In this document: positions 33,370 through 43,800 of the stretch, piece after piece
Numbering within the stretch: position 1 is the stretch's first letter
Layout of the letters: each line of letters starts with the position of its first letter
Origin: Capitella teleta
Lineage: Eukaryota; Annelida; Polychaeta; Capitellidae
Length of the DNA stretch: 64,000 nt
Assembly: GCA_000328365.1 (NCBI GenBank)
Contig: KB294486.1
Span: 253,043 to 317,042, forward strand
Direction: 5' to 3'
Position numbers and translations under genes: made by a program
The notes under the pieces: model-generated
Seen by the model: the letters and a program-made list of their open reading frames with translations, nothing else
What the model was told of the DNA's origin: nothing
The model's database searches: none

Positions 33370-33670
33370 AATTAGATATAAAAATAGCTCTGGGTTGACA
33401 TTAGATTAGATATAGGAATAGCTCAAGGTTACAGTAGATTAGATAGGAAGTTCTGAGGTTACAGTAATTAGATAGATTTATAACTATAGGGTTATATTAG
33501 ATTAAATAGGACTAGCTCTGGGGTTACAGTAATTAGATAAAAATAGCTTTGGGGTTACAGAAGATTATATAGGAATAGTTCTGAGGTTACAGTAATTAGA
33601 TAGGAAGAACTATAGGGTTATAGTAGATTAGATGGTAATATCTCTGAGGTTACAGTAATGGGATAGGAAT
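33370..33670. repeat. Minisatellite with a unit of about 40 bp
   Basis: Imperfect units of the type AGATTAGATAGGAATAGCTC then TGAGGTTACAGTA repeat about eight times. The array is interrupted by the foldback element at 33677 and seems to resume with GAGGTTGTAGTAAT at 34380. Confidence 0.75.
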
Positions 33671-33676
33671 AATTAC

Positions 33677-34382
33677 AGTGAAACCCCGCTAACTCGAATT
33701 TGTGGGGACCAGCGAAAACACTTCGACGAAGAGGGTTTTCGACGAATCGGGGTTTTCGAATTCTCAACATTTTGGTAACGTTATGAGATGAGATGTTATG
33801 AGATAACGTTATGATAGCATACTTATCTAAAATTACGTTATGATAGCGTAATGACCTATACCCTTGACCACTTAAAAGCTGCCAACACATGAAAAAAGAA
33901 ACCCCAAAAAAACAAAAACATTTGTTAACGTTGTTTACTACAAAATATACAGGATATTCTTTGTTCTTGCCGCCTTCAACCACAGCATCCTGTCACCTCC
34001 ACTCTCTCTATAATGCGCTTGAATCNNNNNNNNNNNNNNNNNNNNNNNNNNNNNNNNNNNNNNNNNNNNNNNNNNTGGGCCGATTTTGTATATTTTGTAG
34101 TAAATAACGCAAACAAATTGTTTATTTCTTTTATTAAAAAAAAAAAACAAAAACAAAAACAAAAACAAAAAACAAACTTAACTTTCACTTTAAAGTGTTC
34201 AAGGGTAGGTCATTACGCTATCATAACGTAATTTGAGATCAGTACGCTATCATAACGTCATCTCATAGATCATAACGTTACCAAAATATTGAGAATTCGA
34301 AAACCCCGATTCGTCGAAAACCCTCTTCGTCGAAGTGTTTTCGCTGGTCCCTTCAAATTCGAGTTAGCGGGGTTTCACTGAG
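33677..34382. mobile_element. Foldback-type DNA element with long inverted repeats and an assembly gap
   Basis: The left end CAGTGAAACCCCGCTAACTC is repeated inverted at the right end (GAGTTAGCGGGGTTTCACTG). Complementarity continues inward through ACTTCGACGAAGAGGGTTTT, TAACGTTATGA and TACTACAAAATATAC, so the arms together cover nearly the whole element. The terminus resembles pogo/Tigger-type ends. A run of about 50 N at 34026-34075 sits in the centre. No coding frame is present; frames crossing the N run are not real. Confidence 0.8.
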
Positions 34383-34395
34383 GTTGTAGTAATCT

Positions 34396-35297
34396 TGAAT
34401 ACTCGTAGTAATAGTTCAGTTTTTGTTTGTCTCCTTGATGCCTCTCGTGCATTTGATCGTGTGCATTACATAAATTGTTCAACCTATTGAGGATTCGTGG
34501 TCTATGTCCATTATTAATTAAGCTCATGTTAAATATGGACTCTTCACAATCGCTCGCAGTCAAATGTCAGAATAAAGTGTCATCATCTTTTCGTTGTAGT
34601 AATGGAATTAAGCAAGGGGCTGTTTTATCGCCAGTATTGTTCTGCGTTTACATGGACTCCCTCTTGATCCATTTAAAAGAAAGCAGACTTGGATGTTATG
34701 TTGGGAATGTTTTGGCTGGAGCTGCTAGTTCTGCCGACGACATAACGGTGATCACTCCGACATTTGCGAACAGTTCGCCAGTGAATTTTGTGTTCTCTTT
34801 AATAGCACCAAAAGCAATGTTATAGTCTTAAAAAATCCTTTTAGAAAAAAACTACGGTTTACACAACCTTGTCTTGAATAACGCGGCCATTCCATATACT
34901 GATCGTGCTCTACACCTGGGTTCTTTTATTGGGAAAGATGCAAATAAATTTAACATGAAACAGGCAATGCAGGATCTAAATGCAAGAGTCAATATGCTAG
35001 TTGTAATTATTCTTTTTCATATTTCAACACTTTATGTTTTATATTAAAATCTAAATGCACCTCTTACTATGGTTCTCCTCTATGGAAACTCGATGTAAAT
35101 AATTTAGAAGATTTTTTGTATTTGGTGGAGGAAAGCGATGAGAAAACTTTTAGGCCTTAATTCAAGAACAAGATCAAAATTTCTATCACACGTGTTAAAT
35201 GTTATTGAAGTAAGATCAGAATTAATATCCCTTTTATCTTCTTTTTACCTCAAGTTAATTAAGAGTGAGAACAGTCTGGTCTCTACATGTTGTTTAC
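34396..35297 (+). mobile_element. LINE reverse-transcriptase fragment, first part
   Basis: The plus strand reads VFVCLLDASRAFDRVHY, then GIKQGAVLSPVLFCVYMDSL, then SADDITVITPT (the YADD box, with Ser for Tyr), then in another frame ICEQFASEFCVLFNSTKSNV and, after a second break, WRKAMRKLLGLNSRTRSKFL. It is a CR1/L2-like element, 5' truncated, with at least two frame breaks. It stops where the hAT element is inserted and continues at 37011. Confidence 0.75.
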
Positions 35298-37010
35298 TAG
35301 AGACGAAACGGTATTTTCGGTTTTCGGTGCACCGCGGTTCGGCCTCGTATCGAATCGACACCGAACCGAGAGCTTCCAGAACCATACGAACCGATTCTTA
35401 GACCATCGACCTGATGGAAATCAAACTTAGTGAATTCAAGATGATGCAGATCAGAAGACGCCGGATTAATGCTGTGGTGTCAACACCTAGAAGGAGCCTT
35501 CCAGACAGGAGCAATGCAGATGGGATTTTATTTTTAGTTTTTGTGTGCCTCTTTTTCGTGCTCATACTTTGACTCATGACTGACGAAAATGGCGATGCAA
35601 CGCGACACTGAAAGTCGTCTGCCTTTGACACATTGACGCGAAAACGTTATGACTGTAAAGCGGAAAAAGAGCACTTGTTGCGTTATGATTAAGCATCAAC
35701 GATACTATACACTCGCATTTCGCGTTTGTGATGCTTTCGTTTTCGATAAAGTTTTGGAAAAATCATAAACAGTTCATAAAAGTCATGTTGTAAGGTACGT
35801 TTACCACTGACCAAATGTCTCGCCATGTCTTATACATTCCTTGGCAGATAGCCAAATCCGACTTAGGCTACTTAAGTTAACATTCCTGATGATGAGCGGA
35901 AGAAACTTCACAAGCTGCTGGCTGCTAAGATACTATATCAGAAATGCAAGAGGTAAGTTATGAGTTAGATATCAATGACTAAGTCCAAAAAACAATTTTT
36001 TTTGGAGACTTCACTCAATCCAGCATACGAGACCATTGAGGAAGATATGGAAGTGGCTCCACCATCGACAAAGAAGACGGCCTTGGACTCCATTCTTGGA
36101 GAGCAATTTGCATGTGTCAATCCTCCAAATCCGACTAAAAAGCGCACTCCCACTTTACCAGAACAGGCCCGGCCCGCCTTGAAGTGAAGGCCTACACTGC
36201 CTTTCCTGGGATTTTGCTGAGCAGTTGCCCATTTGCCTGGTGGAAAACCCAGGCATCAACTTTTCCTCTGCTCTCAAACTTTGCAAAGTTTGTTCTTGGC
36301 ATTCCTGCCACATCTGTGCCCAGTGAACGGGTTTTCTCTACAGCAGGAGATGTGATCTCAGCAAAAAGATCTAATTTGACAAGCAGTAATGCTGACAAAT
36401 TGACCTTTCTTCATAACAACATGTGATTATTGATGTGTGTTATATAATGTGTGCCTTTATTTATCTCTTTGACATGATGCACTTTTTTTAGGTTAGTCTT
36501 TCTCTGTGAGAATGGATTTCTTCTACATTTATTTTATTTCATTTTATATCTGCTATGTGTTTTGAATTTTATTCTCTGTAGTCTTCAACTTTTCATGTTT
36601 TTTTTTTTTTTCAGTTTTCACTTTTAATCGTCTTTCTCTGTGAGAATGGATATTTCACCGATATTATTCTACTTGCATCATGCATGCTATGGTTTTTTTT
36701 CTTAATTTGTATCTATCGAGTCTTGAATCTTACACAATGCTCTTTATTAGTCTATTTGACTGTTATTAGTTAGTCTTTCTTTGTGAGAATGGATTTTTCA
36801 TTATACTTTTCAAGTTTATACTGTAAACATGCCTAACTATGCGAGTCATGTTCAACCAGTCTTTCTTTTGAGAATGTTTTATTTTTTGTTACCATTACTC
36901 TTCAAACCTAATGAAATGTTGATATTACATTATTATAACTGATTTTCAAGGGATATTGTATCGCGATACGTATCGTATCGTATCGAAGCTGCAATATCGT
37001 TTCGTCTCTA
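35298..37010 (+). mobile_element. hAT transposon inserted in the LINE, internally shortened
   Basis: Ends are TAGAGACGAAACGGTAT and its inverted partner ATATCGTTTCGTCTCTA. The 8-bp duplication TTGTTTAC lies at 35290-35297 and 37011-37018. Inside, 35975-36187 reads FLETSLNPAYETIEEDMEVA and 36184-36426 carries the hAT C-terminal dimerisation domain. The ends have CGGT/ATCG-rich inner blocks (TATCGTATCGTATCG). At 1713 bp it lacks the zinc finger and most of the catalytic domain. Confidence 0.9.
36184..36426 (+). pseudogene. hAT transposase C-terminal dimerisation domain
   Basis: The frame contains CPFAWWKTQASTFPLLSNFA, then KFVLGIPATSVPSERVFSTA and GDVISAKRSNLTSSNADKL, the hallmark hATC signature (W, SxxxER, FS.AG, R..L, E/D..). 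It ends in HNNM and a stop, as in ZBED-type hAT transposases. The catalytic core upstream is missing, so the element cannot move itself. Confidence 0.85.
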
Positions 37011-37018
37011 TTGTTTAC

Positions 37019-37440
37019 TCATGAATGAAACCCCTAGTACCTCAATAGTTGCGTCTAATCTTCAATCTTTATCTCAATATGTGAATAAAAATATTTCTGA
37101 AATTAATTCACATGACTTTAAAACATTACGTAATTTAATACATGTAGTTGATACTTGGCTCTCTGAAATTGATCACTTTACTTTTGTTCATTCTAAATTA
37201 TTAATAGAACTTCTGCAAATGAAATCTCATTTGTCACCTTTCATGTCTTTTCACGAAATTCTAATAATGTTAAATTTCATTTGTCTGATGCCTGATTAAT
37301 TGGTCTTTCAATTTTTTTTTTTTTTTTTTTTTTTTTAAATAATAATTTTTTAATTGTTTATTTTTATTTTTTCTCTCTTCTTTTTTTCTGTCAACTCATT
37401 AATTACCATTATTTTTATGGTGAGTAAATGATATTATTAT
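37019..37440 (+). mobile_element. LINE, second part and 3' end, after the hAT insertion
   Basis: The frame reads MNETPSTSIVASNLQSLSQY then VNKNISEINSHDFKTLRNLI and ends at 37299. If one copy of the TTGTTTAC duplication is counted once, this frame continues directly from STCCL at the end of the first part (ACA TGT TGT TTA CTC ATG). A T-rich run (37313-37338) and ATT repeats follow the stop. Confidence 0.65.
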
Positions 37441-38588
37441 ATTATTATTATAGCCTCAGCATAAGGATATGTGCACATCATATAATAACACGATGCTTCA
37501 GCCATGGCCTTGCTTGGCTAATCAGTGTGGAACAAATGATCAAACCAATACGAAATCGGCAACGCTATTCAGAGATTATATTCCACAACTTTAAAGTTGC
37601 CATGAACTCTCATGAACCGTTTGAATATAAAAATAAAGTTCCATAAATGACCAAGATTAATAAAAACTATTTATATGCATGGTTGCTGGATATATGAATA
37701 GCTCTTTAATTTCACGAGACATGAGCGTGAGGGTTGAGTGACTAACTCGCGAGATTCACGATTTCTCGCGACATATCGTAATTAGTTCCTTGACTCAACA
37801 ATCTAATCAGCTGGATAACATGTAAAACTTCCTGTTGCAAATAACTCAACAATCTAACGCATCCGGTTAATCCATCCGCGAGGCCAAAATTACAATATAT
37901 ATCATTTATTTCGTAACAGTAACGTTACAGTAATTAAATGAAGAAAAAAAAAAAAAAAAAAAAAATATATAGCAACTAGGCAAAATCTAGGCTGTACATA
38001 AATGTTTGATAAGCAAATCTAATTCATGTGATGTAAAAAAACTGTAATCACGATTGTCTCTAGCATTGCACAGGTCCACAATTGCCTGGGCAGAGCAGGA
38101 AGCTTCAATGTTCGCATCATTTGATGACAGGAAAAAAAAAAAAAAAATAGAATGCTTTATCTATATCTTATCATATCTCTGTTTAGAATTATTCTGCCTC
38201 ACGAATTAGTTTGAAAATGGCATTTCGAATAGCATTGTCCTTTATGAAGTGGTAATTGCGTAATGATTGTTTCATAATGAACACAGAACAAAGATAGCGC
38301 GCCATGCGTATACACGTGCCACGTAGGGTGCCACGCTTCAACGATGCATACTCCATTACATTTTAGCGACTCACTCCCTACTATATAGAGCGTATTTGGA
38401 ACTTCAATAAACATGTTTGGTCCTTTATTGCAAGACATGCATATACATGACTGTATGAATAACTACATCTATGTGCTAGAAATCCATGAGTTGCGGAAAC
38501 GATGCTTGCGATGAAATGTGTATATGCTTTTTTTCTATATAGGCCTACATGTATACGAGGGATATACATCGTACACATATATCATCTT

Positions 38589-38620
<32 letters not shown>

Positions 38621-38821
38621 CAATAACACATCGCGTATACATTTACCAGTACCCCAGTATTCAAGCTGAGCACCCGCATTGCCCAATTGCGGTGAAGACT
38701 ATTCGCTTCACTGCTTCATCTCGAGTCGTGATCGCTTCGCCGCATGCTTTCGGCAGCCGTCAAGTTACAAATCAATTGCTAACTGCTATGTAAACTTCGG
38801 AAGTACAACGTACGTGATACG
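37441..38821. other. No gene recognised
   Basis: AT-rich sequence with an A run at 37944-37964 and a T run of about 31 at 38590-38620. Short frames at 37428-37646 and 38199-38578 show no family features. Confidence 0.3.
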
Positions 38822-39100
38822 TGATGGGATTTTACGCCTTCACCCAAACCAATCGGATGATACGGGCGCCAGAACAGAAGGCCCAGGACCGGTTCTTTAT
38901 CCTGCATACCACCAAAGACAGTAGTACACAGCGCCCGGCCTTAATTGTTACGCAGTTGGGCAGCACTACAGCGTCACCGGAGAATTACAATTATAACGAA
39001 GTACAATTATAATTCACAATCATAACACCCGGGACCTCGACCCCCACGGTCGTCATAGGATTGCAGTTGATAGATTAAACCGATTGAGGTATTCGGTGCC
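38822..39100 (-). mobile_element. tRNA-derived SINE, copy B, diverged
   Basis: Same layout as copy A: tail side GATGGGATTTTACGCCTTCAC at the left, tRNA-like head at the right (minus strand GCACCGAATACCTCAATCGG). It lacks the GTGAGTGA run. Internal block CGGGCGCCAGAACAGAAGGC is shared with all full copies. Confidence 0.75.
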
Positions 39101-39248
39101 CCTTCGGAAGTACAAGGATTGATGGTTCGTTTAGGAACATATATCCGTAAAATCATCATATAATCACAGATGCACACGGTCAAACACTTTATATTTTCAG
39201 AAATGACGCGCAAGCAGTTATAGCACCCGTATATAGCATAAAGTGCAA

Positions 39249-39268
39249 AACACGGAGATCTCCGTGTT
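39249..39268. repeat. Perfect 20-bp palindrome
   Basis: AACACGGAGATCTCCGTGTT is self-complementary over all 20 bases. It lies about 90 bp before the longer palindrome at 39360. Its role is unknown. Confidence 0.6.
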
Positions 39269-39359
39269 TGGCGGTGAATGTGTTAACCTGGCATATCTGC
39301 TAACAGTTAGTATTCTTTTGAGTTAATTCTATGAACAAAATTAGGATTGAGCTCACGTA

Positions 39360-39417
39360 TTCAATGGACAACTTTCTTTGGCGTTATATATAACGCCAAA
39401 GGAAGTTGTCGATTGAA
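39360..39417. mobile_element. 58-bp near-perfect palindrome flanked by TA
   Basis: The arms run outward from the centre TATATA: CTTTGGCGTTA on the left and TAACGCCAAAG on the right, extending to TTCAAT and ATTGAA, with few mismatches. TA lies on both sides, which would fit a Tc1/mariner-type TIR-only insertion, but a TA duplication is weak evidence. Confidence 0.5.
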
Positions 39418-39674
39418 TAACTCTTGTCCATTCATTAGAAAACGCCTGTTTCATGCTGTGTTGCGTTCCTACAGTCAGGCCAACATGACGGCTTAGCCAC
39501 GCCCACATAGGGTTTACCCTGACCTCACTCAGCCACTTCACTCAGTCTCCCTTTATCCATTGTCTCTGATCTTGTGTAACTAAGTAATCATCAGCCAGAT
39601 CAGGTGTTCAGAGAAATCGAGGAGATCATACAGGTGATCATCGTGATGATAAAGAAGGGTCTGTAGAGAATGTT

Positions 39675-40386
39675 TTAAAGGGATGGGGAACTGAATTTTA
39701 AGTGATGTTCTATTGACTGATAGCACCAATTGATAGCATTCCGTGCCAAAAACACCATGCCTGGATGCAAGCGTAAGGAAATAATGCATTCCGAATATCG
39801 GGGTTAGCATTGCGCCTATGGGAGAATGGCTTCCATTGCGAAGTATAGGAGGCAAACGTCAGCTGATGGCTTGGTTTGGCTGATGGCTGATTGGTCCCGT
39901 TACCCTCGTGAAGCTATCGATTTCAGCCAATCAGAGCAGAGCATCTTCGCCATAAAAGGACATCTTTGTTGTTTACGAAACGAAAGCGCATGCGTGGTGC
40001 ACTCTGGCTGACCTTTTTACTGTTTCAGGATGAGAAACATGGTAGGTGTCCTAGAAAATCGCTTGTTAAAATAAGAAAAATAGCGAAAAAAAAAAAAATT
40101 TCGCCCCTGACTGGTGGCAAAATGATTATTCTATCTATTTCCGAAAAGAAAATAAAACAATATCCAGGGGTTTAGTCGCAGGGCACGCTGATACGACGAG
40201 ACCCATTGTAAAAGATTGGGAACTCGGTGTTTCATCACAGCTCATGACGTCACGCCTAATTAGCAATATATCTCCCGCGAAATCGTTAGGGATGATATTC
40301 CTTGTGTGGGCCAGGCATAGGAATGATTTTTGGTGCATCAAATAACGACTCAAAGTCCATTTTTAACCAGTTCTCCCTCCCTCTAA
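39675..40386. mobile_element. TTAA-flanked MITE, copy 3
   Basis: Starts at TTAA followed by AGGGATGGGGAACTG and ends GTTCTCCCTCCCT with CTAA in place of the second TTAA. It is nearly colinear with copy 1, including GTTTACGAAACGAAAGCG and TTTCATCACAGCTCATGACG. It lies about 480 bp upstream of the YWTD receptor start. Confidence 0.8.
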
Positions 40387-40867
40387 ATGCATTTATATAT
40401 ATAATGCTTATTAATCGAAATACATTCACGGGCGTGATCCATGCATTTCATTTAGGGGAAAAGAAAAGAAAAAAAGAAAAAAAGAAAAAAAAAACAACAG
40501 AAAGAACAAAATGTGTTCCGTATATAACATATCAATTATAACATAAATACACAAAATGTCCTGCCGTTCATGACCACCTAGTCCCTTCTACCGCATCTCT
40601 AATGAAATATAAATTATGTATGCATATATATTATATAATTTTATTTGATCGGGAGCATCAGGTCAGTAGTTCAGAAGAGATTCACTCGAGGGCAAACGAT
40701 CTTTAACTACAGCTGAATGTCACCACAGCGACCCTCGATGTGATATTTACCTGTGTACGCTCTATTTCATGCAATGAATTTCACAAACGTGTGATTTAAT
40801 CGTTTGTCAGTTCCAGAGCACCTTTGATCGACAGACAGTGTTCAGTTCATGAGAGGGAATTTGCAAG
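40387..40867. other. Upstream flank of the YWTD receptor gene
   Basis: Contains an A-rich run (AAAAG units, 40460-40497) and AT-rich sequence. No clear TATA box is seen near the start. An ATG at 40849, 19 bp before the chosen start, opens a different frame. Confidence 0.35.
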
Positions 40868-43800
40868 ATGAGACTGAGTGTTGTCTTGTGTGCAATCATT
40901 TGCTGTGCCTGTGGTATGCGTTTGAGATGAATATGACCTGCATGCATAACTCCACAATTAATGCAAACGAGCATGATCAATTTTGTCTCTGTTTTTCTTC
41001 AGGTCAGCAACCAGTCTTCCTGATGACCGGTCGCCACACGGATCAAACTCACGTTCTTTCCATGATGTTTGGAAATCCAGAAACGGCATGGTACCAGGAC
41101 ATTTTAACTCACACTCAGTTTCATGTTGTTCAATGGTTGTTCAACCCGGATGAAATTGATCTGCATGCCGTTGCAACGGATTACCAAAGCCAGAGAGCCT
41201 ACATCTTCGATCCAGTTCAACCCTTCATCCGCCGTTTAAGCATTTCTTCTGATGGAAGAAATATAACGGAAGCTTATGGGCTTCCGGTTCCTGTCTCTCG
41301 AAAGGTCGGTTTTCGTGTTGCGCATGCTTATGTTATTTCTAGCGCATATAACTTTATTTTTTAATTGAACAAATTATTATTGTTATTATTATCTGTCGAG
41401 TAAACTGCTTGCTTGCGTGGTGAGCATGGCTCTTTTGCAGAAATGTTAGGGTAGAGAGTCACATGAAACCTTGTGTGAGGCAAACACCCCTTGCTCGAAT
41501 GTCTCCAAGTGTCGAAGTTTTAGATTAAATCCAGACGATTTTTCTATATTTTACTACTCAGTATTAGCACGTACACATGAATACGAACGGTTGATCCCAA
41601 GTATCCCTCGAATTAACGTATTTTTCTTCCAAGTATTTTGTATCGGTGATTCTCAATTGAAAAACCCAATGCAACAAAAGAGTTTATTGTGAAATGTTCT
41701 ATTAATGAAATCATCAATGCTTGTAATTATTTTGATTTAAATACAGATTGAAATGGAGCAAATTTCGTTATTATTTTGCCCTTCATATTAAATGTTTGCA
41801 CATTGTCATAAATATACTGTGACACACTTCCTGCGCACAAAGCGAACTGTTGATCAATCATGGCGGAGTATTTTGTTTTAAGTACAAAATTACTATTCCA
41901 ATTGCTCCTCTCTCTCAGCTCATGAAAATATGCAAATCTAGTCACTCATCATCCTGTCATCAAGTCAAATAAAAAAAATATAAAAATAAATGCAAAACCT
42001 CGTTTGTCTAAAATATTTTTCTATTACGGTCGTGCTCGTGTGTGTCTTTTTTTTCCCCATGTCTGTAAACCCTTTTCAACCGATTCCCATTAATTACAAA
42101 CTGAGGCCATAAATCTATCAAACTTACAACAAATTTTCCTACATCGTATTACTGTACAATTAGGCATGAAAGGTCATAAGGTCATAAGGTCATAAGGTCA
42201 ATGTCACTCGTCTCCGTTCTTTTGCCCAATGTTGTGAATATTTTAAGCACAATAAAAAAATAAAAATATTTTAATATTTTAATTTATTTTTTTAATTAAA
42301 ACCTAACATCTAGAGAACGCTGAGCTAAGATGACGTCACCAAACAATTCACCAGCCGATGCTTCAGGCCACGAAAGTCATTCTTAAATAACTTCCACGGA
42401 CTTCGCTACGGGTTTGCCATTGGCCCCTGATAATATATGCTCGAGTAACTCTCAAAAGTCAGGTAACACTTGAAGACATTGCACGAATTACTTGAAAAAC
42501 ACCGGCATTTCCTGTTCAATGACTCCCATTAAATCAACGTTTTGTCTGGCCGTTTTTCTTCTTCTTCATGCTTTAGGGTTCCATTTTTTTTTTTTGGCTG
42601 GGGCGGAGGGGGGAGATATAAATAATTACTATGTCTGTGTTGGCATGCAATAATTACATTAATAATATTGAACAAGAACAATTGTGTTTAGTGTTTTCTC
42701 CGTATGGTGTTGATTACTATTTTCATACATTGTGTGTCCATGCAGTACTGTCCTGTGCTGATATGTCTCAATTATTATGTAATAGGTCCAGGGACTGGCG
42801 GTAGACTGGGTTTCTCGGAATCTGTACTGGACGGACGCCACCTTCAATTGGATCGGAATGACTCCTTTGAAACACGAAGACAAATACAAGTTCATCGTCA
42901 GACAGAATCTCTTCAGTCCTCACGGAATTGGAGTTCACCCCAAAACAAGGTCAGAGTTTGAGTTTGACTTCTAAACAAAGGGAATCGCATCCTTCTTCTG
43001 TTCAGTTCTCTGTTTTGGGCTGATTCTGAAAGTGGTTTAGTGGAGAGAAGTGACCTCAAAGGCGGCAATCGCAGGACATTCATCCCGAATGATGGCAGCA
43101 TCCCATCTGCTCTCATCGTATATGAAGACCGAGTGTACTGGAAATCAGGCATACAATTCAGTGGAAGAAATCAAGTGTATAGCATTGGGGTGAATGGCCA
43201 AGGACGTCGCACTGAGATCTCAGATGCTTTTACTGTGGGGTTGGTTGCTTTTGATGTTTATAACGTAGGTGTTATTCTCGTAGCTATGCTCTCCATTTCT
43301 TAAACTGCATGTATCAGGGACTCATTTTTACAACAACGAGTGACCATCCTTATATTTATGACGGGGAACAAAAGACTGGATATACTGTTCAGCATTTGAA
43401 GAGATACAACGGACTGGCAATGTACGCGCAAGACAAGCAACCAGAGATGGATAGTAAGTGACAAGTCACGATTGGCTTAAACTGATTCCTTTCTCTTGCA
43501 GGTCCATGTGATGGCAAGAGCTGCCAATCATTCTGTGTAGCTACAAATGACAACTCGGATGCGGAATGCTTTTGTGGTCATTATGAGGATGAAACTAGAA
43601 ATGGACAATGCCAAGGTGGGAATTGATCGAGGAAGATCTTCATCACAAATTATTTCTCTTCTAGAGAGCCCTGAACTATTTTACCCGACTTACATCTACC
43701 ACAACACTACCGCCATATATCGGCAATCGACATGGGCCACCGGGAGATACGATCCCCCGGTGGAAGTTCTGAAGGCATCCGACATTAAAACATTCGATGT

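Noticed and set aside
34013-34231. Frames crossing the N run in the foldback element
   Set aside because: They depend on unknown bases and on inverted-repeat arms without coding features.
40849-40990. Earlier ATG at 40849 as the start of the YWTD receptor
   Set aside because: That frame does not join exon 2 in phase and gives no signal peptide; the ATG at 40868 does both.
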